Shown: positions 26,276-36,650 of the stretch, piece by piece | How the letters are laid out: the number at the start of each line of letters is the position of its first letter | How positions within the stretch are numbered: the stretch's first letter is position 1 | From: Wolbachia endosymbiont (group A) of Pogonocherus hispidulus | GTDB taxonomy: Bacteria > Pseudomonadota > Alphaproteobacteria > Rickettsiales > Anaplasmataceae | NCBI RefSeq assembly: GCF_964028195.1 | Contig: NZ_OZ034750.1 | Coordinates: 992,001-1,056,000 of the forward strand | Reading direction: 5' to 3' | DNA: 64,000 nt | Position numbers and translations under genes: made by a program | Notes under the pieces: generated by a model | The model's input: only the letters and a program-made list of their open reading frames with translations | The model's database searches: none | Told to the model about the DNA's origin: nothing

Positions 26276-26943
26276 TCTATGTTTTACTATATAGCATATA
26301 TAAAAGATGCTCTTATCTTCAATAGAAAAAACGCTTTGAAAAATTCTATAGCTCTATCCTATGCACAACTGTACGAACGTTTGTTTTGTTAAGATACAAC
26401 AAATGGTGTCATCCCAGTGCTTGACACTGGGATCTATTTTGCATGTAACTCCAATTGTGTTTTGGCATAAAACGCGACGCGTATTAGACTTATTTGCAAG
26501 CAAAGCTTGCTAGATCCCAGTGTCAGCTACTTGGATGACATCATAGGGGCACTGGAATGACACCATTCTTTTTTCTGGATCCCAGTGTCAAGCACTGGGA
26601 TGACATCATAAAGGCCACTGGGATGACATCATAGGGACACTGGAATGACACCATTCTTTTTTCTGGATCCCAGTGTCAGGCACTGGGATGACATCATAGA
26701 AGGCTACTCGGATGACATCATAGAGGCCACTGGGATGACATCATAGGGGCTACTCGGATGACATCATAGAGGCACTGCCCTTTTGGATGGAAACCAGTGT
26801 CAGCTACTTGCATGACACCATCTGCCACCTGCAAATTGCAATGTTCGTACGATTGTGCGTCACGCGCTGGAATGACAAAGAAAAGTGAGTTGCTAGTTTT
26901 TCATATGGTTATGCAAGGAGTCTGATCTTTTTCTTTGTTAATA
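26276..26943. repeat. Dense array of dispersed palindromic repeats
   Basis: About 550 bp (26360-26880) consist of repeated pieces: 'ggatcccagtgtca(gc/agcac)tgggatgacatcataggggc', 'gctacttggatgaca' and 'ccattcttttttctggatcc' occurring three or more times each, opened by 'ctgtacgaacg' and closed by its reverse complement 'cgttcgtacg'-like end near 26845. No coding region. Confidence 0.7.
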
Positions 26944-27318
26944 TTATTCTAAATTTTCATCAAAATAAGCTGTTTTATCCTTTTTTTCCTTATACTCTTC
27001 TGCAGTATAGAGAGGTTGCTTCTTAGCTGTGATATTTGGCCATTTTTGTGAGTATTCTACATTTATATCGTAAAATAACTTGAAAGTTTTTTGTTCGCTG
27101 CTCAGCAACTCTTCATCTAGTTCTAAAATATCTTTTATGGAATCATCAGTTACAATTGCATCTACTGGACATTCAGGTATGCACACTCCGCAATCAATAC
27201 ATTCATCTGGGTTAATCACGAGCATGTTTTTACCTTCATAGAAGCAGTCAACGGGACATACTTCTACACAGTCCGTATATTTACATTTTATGCATTTATC
27301 TGTAACAAAATGCGTCAT
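26944..27318 (-). CDS. fdxA: Ferredoxin FdxA (two Fe-S clusters)
   Basis: 124 residues. Two cysteine clusters: [18 protein letters not shown] (about 8-25) and [16 protein letters not shown] (about 40-55). The longer spacing of the first cluster and the C-terminal extension with [20 protein letters not shown] are typical of the FdxA seven-iron or 2[4Fe-4S] ferredoxins of Alphaproteobacteria. A small electron carrier in the cytoplasm, partner unknown. Confidence 0.92.
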   Translation of the reverse strand: MTHFVTDKCIKCKYTDCVEVCPVDCFYEGKNMLVINPDECIDCGVCIPECPVDAIVTDDSIKDILELDEELLSSEQKTFKLFYDINVEYSQKWPNITAKKQPLYTAEEYKEKKDKTAYFDENLE

Positions 27319-27379
27319 AAAACACTGTATATTTGTATTATCTTGGGTACACTAAATTGATAAGAAATTCAAGCCTTTT

Positions 27380-28468
27380 ATGAAGATAAATAAATTGAAC
27401 AACAAAGAATTAGAAGTATGGTTAAGCTTGGCTAGAACTATAGGACCAATAAAGTTTTTTAGTATACTAAGAACACATGGATCGCTAGATGAGGTGCTAA
27501 AATATCTCAATAGGGTGGCTAATAATAAGGTGTATGGCATTCAAGATGCACGAGAAGAAATCAATAATGCAGAAAGAATTGGAGCTAAAATTATACCCGC
27601 ATGTGACCCAGATTACCCTGATCTTTTAAGAAATATCTCTAGTTGTCCTCCTGTAATAACTGCGCTTGGTGATATATCATTATTAAGCCGTGAGATAATT
27701 GCAATAATCGGTGGGCGTAACTCTTCAATGAATGGAAGAAATTTTGCCAATAAGTTGGCACTTGATTTAAGCGAAGCTGGTTTTGTTATCGTTTCTGGAC
27801 TTGCAAAAGGAATCGATACTGCAGCAAACAGTGTAATATACAAAAATCATCCCACTATTGCTGTTACAGCAAGCGGAATTGATGTGGTGTATCCAAAAGA
27901 GAATTTTGATCTATACAAAAAAATCACTGGGAACGGTGGTTTAGTAATTACTGAGCTTCCATTTGCTACTAAACCAAAGCCTCAGTATTTTCCTCAAAGG
28001 AATCGAATTATATCTGGTCTATCGCTGGGTGTTGCAGTGATTGAAGCATCGAAACGTTCTGGCTCTCTAATAACAGCAGATTTTGCTTTAAATTAAGGGA
28101 GAGAGGTGTTTGCAGTTTCTGGTTTCCCTTTAGATTCACGCTGTAGTGGTAGTAATTATTTAATTAAAAACGGTGCTAAGCTTATCGAGTCCGCTGATGA
28201 CATAATAGAAAGTGTTAGATTTAGTTTACCTCCGCAGCAAAAAAACCTATTTGATGTTGAGCACTATGCTGTTAACCAAAAACAAGAAAAATTACAACAG
28301 GCAAAATCTGTTATAGTTGATCATATTAACTCTGTACCTGTTGATATAGATGAACTTATATTAGCAAGCGGACTTTCTACCAACATAGCTCTAATGGCTC
28401 TTTTAGAACTAGAGTTGGAAAACAGAATAGAGCGTTCACCGGGGAATAAAATATCGTTAATTTTCTAG
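27380..28468 (+). pseudogene. dprA: DNA processing protein DprA with one in-frame stop
   Basis: The frame is continuous from 27380 to 28468 except for a single TAA at 28094-28096. Before it: a SAM-like N-terminal region, ITALGDISLLSREIIAIIGGR, SGLAKGIDTAANSVIY, TASGIDVVYPKEN and FPQRNRIISGLS, the DprA Rossmann core. At the stop the sequence reads ADFALN-stop-GREVFAVSGFPLD; the family has Q in that place, so one CAA to TAA change explains it. After it: GSNYLIKNGAKLIESADDII and a C-terminal winged helix. DprA loads RecA on incoming single strands. The truncated 238-residue product lacks the last strand of the core, so it is probably inactive. Confidence 0.9.
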
Positions 28469-28812
28469 ATTACTTTAGCTATAAGCCCACAACCGTACGA
28501 ACATTATGATTTGAGTTCACCAAGAAAGATGTCATTCCAGCGCGTGACGCTGGAATCCAGCCTTTATTATGCAGCCACTTGGTTGAAATTAAGTCTTCTG
28601 GATCCAAGTAGTCTGGGCACTGGCGTCTTGGATAGAAATCAGTGTCAGCTACTTAGATGACACCACCTTTGTATGGAAACCAGTGTCACTCTGACAACCG
28701 TCATCTCGCTACGTGTTAGCGGATACCGTGACGTTATGACGAGGGAGTACGCGTTAGCGGAATCTGCTGAGACGCCCGTGATAGCCCTATTCCTATAGTG
28801 AGTAATTCCCTT
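28469..28812. repeat. Intergenic palindromic repeats
   Basis: Contains 'accgtacgaacattatg', 'cattccagcgcgtgacgctggaatcc', and at 28690-28770 a different pair, 'cgtcatctcgctacgtgttagcgg' and 'taccgtgacgttatgacg', of the type forming the tandem array at 37.5 kb. No gene. Confidence 0.6.
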
Positions 28813-29538
28813 TTATCTACTTTTAGAATTAATAAGAGAAAACTTTTTTTCAACTTGTTGTATAATTTTATAAAAGTGATCGAAATCTAAGCTTGCACTG
28901 CCAATTAAAACTCCTGATAAATTTGAAATATTTAACAAATTTTCTATATTTTCTGAACTGACTGAACCACCATATATAATGTGTTTTTTACCAGTACACA
29001 ATTTTATTACCTCTATCACCTCAGCAATTGCATCATTATTTGGCACATGACCTGTGCCTATTGCCCATATTGGCTCATATGCTACGGTATATTCACCGTG
29101 TGTTGGCAAACGTTTTTTGCATTGATATTCTATTACTTCTTTTGTTTTTTCATTCTTATAATCTTCTGAATTTTCACCTACACAGATAATTGGGTGTAAG
29201 CCTGATTCTATTGCTATTTCCGACTTAAGTTTTATTTCACTATCTTTTTCATTGGCCCTTTCAGAATGCCCAAGTATTACGTAAGTACACCCTAGTTCTT
29301 TTAACATTTCTGCACTAATTTCACCTGTGTAAGAACCGAACTTTTTATGATGGCAATTCTGTGCTCCTATATTAATATTATTGTTCAACTCTATACTGCT
29401 TGGAAGTGATGTAAAAGGAGGGCAAATTACTAATTTAGAGGTAATTTCGTTGCTCTTGTTGTTAAGTTTGCCTATAAAGTTAACAAATGAAGAACGCATT
29501 CCATTCATTTTCCAATTTGCTACTATTAAAAAGGACAT
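28813..29538 (-). CDS. tpiA: Triosephosphate isomerase
   Basis: 241 residues; ATG 29538 preferred. Interconverts DHAP and glyceraldehyde 3-phosphate. Active-site residues are visible: Lys in ANWKMNG (about 10), His in ILGHSERA (about 90), Glu in [11 protein letters not shown] (about 160), and phosphate-loop sequences IIYGGSVSS and GVLIGSASL. Intact. Transcribed with the tRNA-Thr gene directly upstream on the same strand. Confidence 0.96.
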   Translation of the reverse strand: MSFLIVANWKMNGMRSSFVNFIGKLNNKSNEITSKLVICPPFTSLPSSIELNNNINIGAQNCHHKKFGSYTGEISAEMLKELGCTYVILGHSERANEKDSEIKLKSEIAIESGLHPIICVGENSEDYKNEKTKEVIEYQCKKRLPTHGEYTVAYEPIWAIGTGHVPNNDAIAEVIEVIKLCTGKKHIIYGGSVSSENIENLLNISNLSGVLIGSASLDFDHFYKIIQQVEKKFSLINSKSR

Positions 29539-29562
29539 CAACTTTACTCATATGGGTGAGAG

Positions 29563-29635
<73 letters not shown>

Positions 29636-29713
29636 GTTAAACACATTAATAATATACAATCATCAATGAATTTTAGTCAACTGATTTTTAAAATACTGTA
29701 TAATGAAAATAAT

Positions 29714-30526
29714 ATGAGAAAATTTTTACTGAAGCCAAAAAAGAGTCTAGGGCAAAATTTTATTTTATCGAGTGAGATAACAAAAAAAATCGTCGCTTTA
29801 GCTGGTAGTCTGGAAAATTTTAATGTCATTGAAATCGGTCCTGGATATGGTGCATTAACAAGAGAAATATTGGTGCATAATCCAAAGTCTCTACTTTCTA
29901 TAGAAAAAGATAGAGATTTAGTAAAACACCATGACCAACTGCTAAATGAGCATCAAGGAAAGTATAGAATTATAGAAGCGGATGCACTTCATGTTATAGA
30001 AGAAGAGCTGATAGAACGCCCAGTCAAAGTTATTGCTAACTTGCCTTACAATATCTCGGTAGTGTTATTTTTAAAGTGGTTAAATAATATAAAATTTTTT
30101 ACGAACTTGACATTAATGTTTCAAAAAGAGGTAGCAGATCGCATTACGGCAAGACCCAATTCTAAAGATTATGGTTCCTTATCAGTGCTAAGCCAGTTAC
30201 TATGTGATATAAAAAAGGAATTTGATATTGAACCTAAAGAGTTTTTTCCAAGACCAAAAGTACATTCTTCAGTAATTACAGTAAATCCTTTGCCTACCCC
30301 AAAGTTTGCAGTAAATTTGGAAACCTTAACAAAATTAACACGTGCTGTTTTTTCTCAAAGAAGAAAGATGCTGAGGAATAGTTTGCAAAATATAACGAAC
30401 CATGCTGAAACTGTCCTCGAAAACGCTAAATTGAGTGGAAACCAGCGTCCAGAAAACTTAACCATTGAGCAGTTTTGTTTGCTGGCAAATAATGTAGAAT
30501 GCTTATTTTGCAATAAAATATATTAG
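29714..30526 (+). CDS. rsmA: 16S rRNA dimethyladenosine transferase
   Basis: 270 residues from ATG 29714 (MRKFLLKPKKSLGQNFI); an in-frame ATG at 29666 would add 16 residues not usual in the family. Dimethylates two adenines in the 3' hairpin of 16S rRNA. Motifs: KKSLGQNFILS, the SAM site EIGPGYGALTREIL, IEADAL, catalytic NLPYNIS, and the C-terminal helical domain with FSQRRKMLRNSL. Complete. Divergent to the tRNA gene. Confidence 0.96.
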   Translation: MRKFLLKPKKSLGQNFILSSEITKKIVALAGSLENFNVIEIGPGYGALTREILVHNPKSLLSIEKDRDLVKHHDQLLNEHQGKYRIIEADALHVIEEELIERPVKVIANLPYNISVVLFLKWLNNIKFFTNLTLMFQKEVADRITARPNSKDYGSLSVLSQLLCDIKKEFDIEPKEFFPRPKVHSSVITVNPLPTPKFAVNLETLTKLTRAVFSQRRKMLRNSLQNITNHAETVLENAKLSGNQRPENLTIEQFCLLANNVECLFCNKIY

Positions 30527-31025
30527 CAACCATATAGCCTTTCTATCCCCTAAAAACAGTTAGAGCTATACGACAGAGCCACACCGGCTTCTATAGCTCC
30601 GCTTCTGTCATCCTATGGCTTACTGTACGAACATTGCAATATGGCACATAGTAAACGATGTCATTCCAGTGCTTGACACTGGAATCCAGCTTTTTCATAA
30701 TCATCAAAACGTTGTATTTTAACATAAAACGGCTACTTTTATGTTTACCAACTTAATAAAATTCCTGGATCCCAGTGTCTGGGCACTGGGATGACATCCT
30801 CCTGCTAGACAATATTCGTACAGTTGTGGGCTTGACCATAGGATCCAGCTTATAAAAGCTGGATTCCAGCGTCACGTGCTGGAATGACAACTTAAGGCAT
30901 CACCTATAGTTACTAGTCTAACTATAAATATATTTCGGTAAACCTAAATTGCTTTAGCTATAGCTAATTTTGCAAAAGCCCTATTGCAATTTAATTAATT
31001 GGCGTATAAGCTTTAAATAAAGCCT
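30527..31025. repeat. Intergenic palindromic repeats
   Basis: 'ctgtacgaacattgcaatatgg' at 30613, cattccagtgcttgacactggaatcc, then 'ggatcccagtgtctgggcactgggatgacatcc' and 'acaatattcgtacagttg' near 30810, i.e. an inverted pair of the tgtacgaa ends about 200 bp apart. The last 130 bp before guaB is plain AT-rich sequence that should hold its promoter. No gene. Confidence 0.6.
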
Positions 31026-32519
31026 ATGAAAAAAATGGAAGCTTGTTATTCGTTTGACGATATACTTCTTTTGCCAGCCTATTCTGATATATTACCTTGC
31101 GATGCAGATACAAAAACTTATTTAACAAATAGTATAGAACTAAATATCCCTCTCATATCCTCTGCAATGGATACTGTTACTGAATCGGGCTTTGCAATAG
31201 CTATTGCCCAACATGGAGGGATAGGTTGCATACATAAGAATTTATCAATAGATGAACAAGTTTTAGAAGTGAGAAGGGTGAAAAAATATGAAAGTTGGAT
31301 CGTGTATAACCCAATTACGATTTCACCGGATAAAACAGTTGCGGAAGCAATTTCATTAATGAGAGAGCACAATTATTCTGGCATTCCTGTAGTCGATCAA
31401 CGCAAGTTAGTTGGAATTTTAACTAACCGAGATGTGAGGTTTATTGAAGACCAGAACATAAATGTAAAAGTTTCCGAAGTGATGACAAAAGATAAGTTAG
31501 TAACAGTGCGGGAGCAGGGAGTGGATAGTGCCTCAGCAATGAAATTGTTGCATGAAAATAGAATAGAAAAGCTTTTGGTCGTAGATGAAAATTCTTGCTG
31601 TATAGGTTTAATTACGGTTAAAGACATTGAAAAATACAATAGATACCCAAATTCATGTAAAGACAGTAAAGGACGGCTCAGAGTTGCCGCTGCAATTGGC
31701 ACTGGTAAAAAAGATGGTATAGAAAGATGTGAAGCTTTGATCGGAGAAGAAGTTGATGTAGTTGTTGTGGATACTGCTCACGGTCATTCCGAAAACGTTA
31801 TCAATACCATTAGGGAAATAAAAAAGATGTATCCTAATACGCAATTAATTGGCGGAAACATTGCAACAAAGGAGGCTGCTGAAGTGTTGATTGATGCGGG
31901 TGTTGATGCAGTGAAGGTTGGAATAGGACCAGGATCAATCTGTACAACCAGAATAGTTACAGGTGTTGGTGTGCCACAATTCTCTGCAATCAAGAATGTT
32001 GCAGAGGCGTGTAGAGCAAGAAACGTCAGACTAATTGCTGATGGTGGGGTAAAATACTCAGGAGATGTTGCAAAAGCTATTGCAGTTGGTGCTGACTCTG
32101 TGATGATTGGTTCGATTTTTGCTGGCACTGACGAAAGCCCAGGTGAGATTATTATGTATAAGGGCAGAGCATATAAAGGCTATCGAGGAATGGGATCTAT
32201 TAGCGCAATGAAACGAGGTTCAGCTAGCCGTTATTTTCAAGATAAAGATTCAAAACTAAAATTAGTTCCACAAGGAGTGGAAGGAAGAGTTCCATTCAAA
32301 GGTCCAGCTTCAGGAGTAATCCATCAGTTGATTGGCGGATTGCAAGCTGCAATGGGGTATACTGGTAATAGGAATATAGAAGAGATGAAAAAAAATTGTA
32401 AATTTGTGACTATTACTGCATCAGGATTAAGAGAGAGTCATGCTCATGATGTAGTCATTACACAAGAAGCTCCAAATTACGCTTATCAAGCGTCCAATTT
32501 GTCAACCGATTCAGAGTAG
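31026..32519 (+). CDS. guaB: IMP dehydrogenase
   Basis: 497 residues, full length. Oxidises IMP to XMP, committing to GMP. Barrel start SFDDILLLPAYSDILP and SSAMDTVTESGFAIAIAQHGG; two CBS domains at about 95-210 (NPITISPDKTVAEAISLM, KLVTVREQG); catalytic cysteine in GIGPGSICTTRIVTGVG; phosphate-binding IADGGVKYSGDVAKAIAVGA; flap YRGMGSISAM and the Arg in KGPASGVIHQLIGGLQA. All key residues present. Confidence 0.97.
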   Translation: MKKMEACYSFDDILLLPAYSDILPCDADTKTYLTNSIELNIPLISSAMDTVTESGFAIAIAQHGGIGCIHKNLSIDEQVLEVRRVKKYESWIVYNPITISPDKTVAEAISLMREHNYSGIPVVDQRKLVGILTNRDVRFIEDQNINVKVSEVMTKDKLVTVREQGVDSASAMKLLHENRIEKLLVVDENSCCIGLITVKDIEKYNRYPNSCKDSKGRLRVAAAIGTGKKDGIERCEALIGEEVDVVVVDTAHGHSENVINTIREIKKMYPNTQLIGGNIATKEAAEVLIDAGVDAVKVGIGPGSICTTRIVTGVGVPQFSAIKNVAEACRARNVRLIADGGVKYSGDVAKAIAVGADSVMIGSIFAGTDESPGEIIMYKGRAYKGYRGMGSISAMKRGSASRYFQDKDSKLKLVPQGVEGRVPFKGPASGVIHQLIGGLQAAMGYTGNRNIEEMKKNCKFVTITASGLRESHAHDVVITQEAPNYAYQASNLSTDSE

Positions 32520-32529
32520 TGACCGTTTA

Positions 32530-33171
32530 TTACTTTGCACCCCAGTCTTTTTCAAATATTGCTAGCCCTTGGTCAGTAAGTGGGTGATTAATTAATTGTC
32601 TAAGTACTTTTGCTGGTACAGTAATTGAATCAGCACCAAGCCTTGCAGCTTCTATTACATGTGCTGGGCTTCTCACTGATGCAACAAGAACTTTAGTATC
32701 AAAACCGTAATTAGAATATATAGTACATATATCTTCTATTAGCGATAAGCCATCATAGCTTATATCATCAAGGCGACCAACAAAGGGAGAAATAAAATAA
32801 GCACCGGCCTTAGCGGCAAGCAGTGCTTGTCCAGGAGAAAAACATAATGTGATGTTAACAGGTATTTTATGCTCTGTCCACAACTTTTTACAAGAAATTA
32901 ATCCTTCATATGTAAGGGGCAATTTTACCACAACATTATCAGCGATTTTCGCTAACTTAAGGCCTTCTTTAACCATATCTGCATGGTTATTTGCAACAAC
33001 TTCAACACTAACAGGCCCCTTGATAATAGAGCATATTTCACGCACTAAATCCTCGTATTTATCTTTACGCCCGGACTTTGCTATTAAAGAAGGATTAGTT
33101 GTTATGCCGTCAATGAACTCCTTTAGTTCTTTAATTTCATTTAAATCAACGCTATCAAGAAAAATTTCCAT
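32530..33171 (-). CDS. tal: Transaldolase (TalC/fructose-6-phosphate aldolase type)
   Basis: 213 residues. Small transaldolase subfamily: MEIFLDSVDLNEIKEL, DGITTNPSLIAKSG, the Schiff-base Lys in NVVVKLPLT (about 83), VNITLCFSPGQALLAAKAGA and ISPFVGRLDD. Links the non-oxidative pentose phosphate branch with glycolysis; Wolbachia needs this for ribose 5-phosphate. Convergent with guaB, 10 bp apart. Confidence 0.93.
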   Translation of the reverse strand: MEIFLDSVDLNEIKELKEFIDGITTNPSLIAKSGRKDKYEDLVREICSIIKGPVSVEVVANNHADMVKEGLKLAKIADNVVVKLPLTYEGLISCKKLWTEHKIPVNITLCFSPGQALLAAKAGAYFISPFVGRLDDISYDGLSLIEDICTIYSNYGFDTKVLVASVRSPAHVIEAARLGADSITVPAKVLRQLINHPLTDQGLAIFEKDWGAK

Positions 33172-33256
33172 ATTAATCTCCCATAAAAAAAATACCCTTG
33201 CAAAATCTTGTCATCCAAACGCTCTCCTTTGTCATCCAAGTAGCTGACACTGGGAT

Positions 33257-34290
33257 GGCTTTGTTGCACCGCTCAAGTGAAAAGAACTGGCAGTTACTGA
33301 CAAAATTCATTATAAAATAGCCATTTAACCTTTGAAGAAAAAATATGCCACAAAAAATGAGAGTCAGTAACTGCCATGAATATAACAAATTTCTCCATGA
33401 AAGAGGAAGCATTTTTTGTTATATCAATGACGCCATAGAAAATTGGTACGAGAATGGTCCAAAAATGCAGGGTGGCAACAATATTTACAGCAATAAAGTG
33501 GTAATTTTGATACATATAATAACCCATCTATTCAGAATAGGTTTAAGACAAACAGTTGGGTTTATAAAAAGATATTTGCAACAAATAGGAAGAGATTTGG
33601 CAGTTATCAGCTATTCACAAGCATCAAGAAAGTTTAAGAAACTTAATATTAAGATCAATGATTGCAGAATTGATAAAAATAATATGGAAGATATCGAAAT
33701 TGCCATAGATAGCACAAGCATCAGCAATACCCCAGAAGGAAAATAGTGCAGACAGAACGGCTATGAGCAGACACGGAAACTGCATGTAATGTTGAGTATA
33801 AAAAGTCATAGCAGCAAAATACAGCAGCGGAGTTTATTCGGATCACTTGCGATTTGTTAGAAGAAGTTCATGCTGTAAAGGTATTATATGCGGATAGAGC
33901 ATATGACAGGCATAAGCTTTACGAATTATGTAACAAGTTTGGTATAAAGACAAAAGTTCTTCCGAAAAACAACGCAACAGAGCACCAAAAATTGGATTAC
34001 ATGGATGATAGAAATGCTGCTGTTAGACTAATAAAGTCATATGATTGCATAAAAAAGTGGAAAGAAGAAGTAGATTATGGAAAGAGAGCTCGCATTGAAG
34101 GATTTTTCTCAAGATTAAAGCAAATATTCGGATTTAGTTTTAGGAACAAATCTGAAATTAATCGTGAGAGGGAACTGCTACTCAAGTGTTATTTACTTAA
34201 CAAATTCACTGATATTGGTATGGCTAAATTTGAGATAGTTACATGAATTTACCATAAATCACCATCTCATAAAGTGCGATGCAAAAGGCC
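33257..34290 (+). mobile_element. IS5-family (IS903-like) element, tandem copy 1, inactive
   Basis: 1,034 bp between GGCTTTGTTGCACC and ATGCAAAAGGCC, bordered on each side by the 9-bp duplication CACTGGGAT (33248-33256 and 34291-34299). The transposase starts at 33345 (MPQKMRVSNCHEYNKFL) with IEIAIDSTSIS holding a DDE Asp. It stops at 33746 and continues in another frame at about 33854 with VLYADRAYDRHKLYELC (second Asp) and RIEGFFSRLKQIFGFSFRN (Glu). At least one frameshift and a 40-bp deletion relative to copy 2. Confidence 0.85.
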
Positions 34291-34299
34291 CACTGGGAT

Positions 34300-35373
34300 G
34301 GCTTTGTTGCATCGCTCAAGTGAAAAGAACTGGCAGTTACTGACAAAATTCATTATAAATAGCCATTTAACTGTTGAAGAAAAAATATGCCACAAAAAAT
34401 GAGAGTCAGTAACTGCCATGAATATAACAAATTTCTCCAAGAAAGAGGAAGCATTTTTTGTTATATCAATGACGCCATAGAAAATTGGTACGAGAATTGT
34501 CCAAAAATGCAGGGCGGCAACTATATTTATAGTGATAAAGTTGTGATTTTGGTGCATATAATCGTCAGTTTCTTTAGAATTGGTTTAAGACAAACAGTCG
34601 GGTTTATAAAAGGGTATTTGCAACAAATAGGAAGAGATTTGGCAGTTATCAGCTATTCACAAGCATCAAGAAGGTTTAAGAAACTTAATATTAAGATAAA
34701 TGATTGCAGAATTGATAAAAATAATATGGAAGATATCGAAATTGCTATAGACAGTACAGGAATTAGTATATACAACAACACTCCTGAAGGAAAATAGCAC
34801 TGACAGAAAATATCGTGGCTATGAGCAAACGAGAAAATTGCACGTAATGTTGAATATAAACAACAAAAAAGCCATAGCTGTAAAATACAGTAACGGTGTC
34901 TACTCTGATCACTATGGAGCTTGTGATTTGCTAAAAGAAGTTGATTTTCAGCATGCCATAAAAGCACTATATGCAGATAGAGCATGTGATAGGCACAAGT
35001 TTTATAAGTTGTGTAACGAATATGATATAAAGACAAAAATTCCACCAATAAACAATGCGGCAGAACATCCAGAAATAGATTATATGTCTGACAGGAATGC
35101 TGCTATTAGGTTAATAAAATTATACGGTGAAGATGGCATGAAAGAATGGAAAAAAGAAGTAAATTATGGGAAAAGATCTTATATTGAAGGGTTTTTCTCA
35201 AGATTAAAGCAAATATTCGGATTTAGTTTTAGGAATAAATCTGAGATAAATCGAGAAAAAGAACTAAATGCTATTTGCTTAATAAATTCACTGATATTGG
35301 TATGGCTAAATTTGAGATAGTTACATGAATTTACCATAAATCACCATCTCATAAAGTGTGATGCAACAAAGCC
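34300..35373 (+). mobile_element. IS5-family (IS903-like) element, tandem copy 2, inactive
   Basis: 1,074 bp from GGCTTTGTTGCATCGC to its inverted end GATGCAACAAAGCC, with CACTGGGAT again at 35374-35382. The transposase frame runs 34387-34797, shifts, and continues 34838-35320 (KALYADRACDRHKFYKLC, YIEGFFSRLKQIFGFSF); near the end a second shift changes KCYLLNKFTDIGMAKFEIVT of copy 1 to another frame. Copies 1 and 2 carry different breaks, so each decayed on its own. Confidence 0.85.
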
Positions 35374-35451
35374 CACTGGGATCCAGGAAAGTTTGCTTGT
35401 GAGTAAGCAAACTATAGCTAACCCAAGTAAGGTTTCCCCGAGTGCTAAAAT

Positions 35452-35701
35452 CAATAGCCGAATTGATATCGGGCCAAAAGTTCTGCAGAGCTTTTCTTAT
35501 GGCATGCTTGATGGCAAACCATAACTTTTCAATTGGATTTAAATCCGGCGAGTATCTTTGTCTTTGCACATATTGCCAAATTTTTCAATTATCTTTTCTC
35601 TTGCTTATCTCCTCCATAGTCATTTTTTTCTCGTCTACTACTTTCAAAACACGTTCCCTCAGATCCTCACTTTGGCATCATTCTACCTTATCTAAAGCCA
35701 T
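35452..35701 (-). pseudogene. IS630-family transposase, internally deleted remnant
   Basis: Reads MALDKVE-stop-CQ then SEDLRERVLKVVDEKKMTMEEIS (the N-terminal HTH of an IS630 transposase), then jumps, after a deletion of most of the gene, to RQRYSPDLNPIEKLWFAIKH, which holds the last catalytic acidic residue (Glu of NPIEKLW). Both halves are on the minus strand. Clearly dead. Confidence 0.75.
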
Positions 35702-35808
35702 TTTATACCTTTTTATCCCTTCTGGGGTAACCTTTTTTCAGTTTAGCTATATAACCCTAATTATGAATTAACAGACAGTAGAATCGAAAGATTATTACAA
35801 GGAAAAGT

Positions 35809-36585
35809 CTATACAGATCGACCCTTTTGTGAATCTGCGTTTCTGCTTTCTTCAACTTGTTTTGCAAAAGATGTTTCCTGCTTCTGAAGTGGTTTAGCAA
35901 TTTCGCGCACAACGGCAGTAACTGCTGTTAAAAATGTTTTTAACAATGCACCTAAAGCTCCACCAACTGCTTCCCTGCCATATATATGAGCTTGCTTTTC
36001 GTTATCGTCAGCAGTTTCCCCTGCTCTCCTTCTTGGATCCATCCTATGAGCAATCACCGAAAACAACACTCCCCTGATTGAAGACTTCACTCGTTTTTTT
36101 GCTTCATCATCATGTGCTGTTTCATGTCCATGACTTAAGTGTTTAGCGTTCATTAGCTCCTTTTGTTGCTGGGCAAACATGCTACTTAATACTTCTTCTA
36201 TTGCTTGCTTCCTTCTTTTCTCTCTAACTCTTTTCATAGATTCTGATTTATCGCGAGTATGCTTTGTGGTTTCAAATTCTGCATCAATATCTTCAGACGC
36301 AGCCTGACTATATAAAGTCTCTATGAGCCTGTCTATGCTTCGCTTTATTTGCATAGTCCTTTCGTAACTATCCGAATTATCAATTCCTTCGTCGATCTGA
36401 TTTAGAATATCCTCAAAAGCTTTTAAATAGTCTTGAATATACTGTATTATGTATTGCTTATCTTCCTCTTTGTATTGTTCTTCTTGATTTTGCTGATTTT
36501 CATTTTCTAAACTTTTCTCTCTTTTATCATCGTTATTTTCTTCAATATTATCACCGTCTTTCTCGAAAAGGTCTTCGTCGTTCAT
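35809..36585 (-). CDS. Unknown charged protein next to GTA-like tail genes
   Basis: 258 residues from ATG 36585 (a GTG at 36615 would add 10). Residues 1-55 are extremely acidic and Gln/Glu-rich; 60-110 form a helix; 125-175 are a basic helix (SMKRVREKRRKQAIEEVL); the C-terminal part has GGALGALLKTFLTAVTAVVREIA, a possible amphipathic or membrane segment. I do not recognise a family. It follows the tail-tube gene in the same direction (36 bp gap), where GTA clusters carry gp10 and the tape measure, but it resembles neither. May be a Wolbachia-specific replacement. Confidence 0.5.
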   Translation of the reverse strand: MNDEDLFEKDGDNIEENNDDKREKSLENENQQNQEEQYKEEDKQYIIQYIQDYLKAFEDILNQIDEGIDNSDSYERTMQIKRSIDRLIETLYSQAASEDIDAEFETTKHTRDKSESMKRVREKRRKQAIEEVLSSMFAQQQKELMNAKHLSHGHETAHDDEAKKRVKSSIRGVLFSVIAHRMDPRRRAGETADDNEKQAHIYGREAVGGALGALLKTFLTAVTAVVREIAKPLQKQETSFAKQVEESRNADSQKGRSV

Positions 36586-36650
36586 GATTTTTTTTAATTT
36601 AGTTAAAATTCTCACCAGTTACTATTGTATATGAAAAAATTAAATTAACA

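Noticed and set aside
33345..35320. Programmed frameshifting in the two IS5 copies
   Set aside because: The shifts are at different places and of different size in each copy, with a deletion in one, which points to decay.
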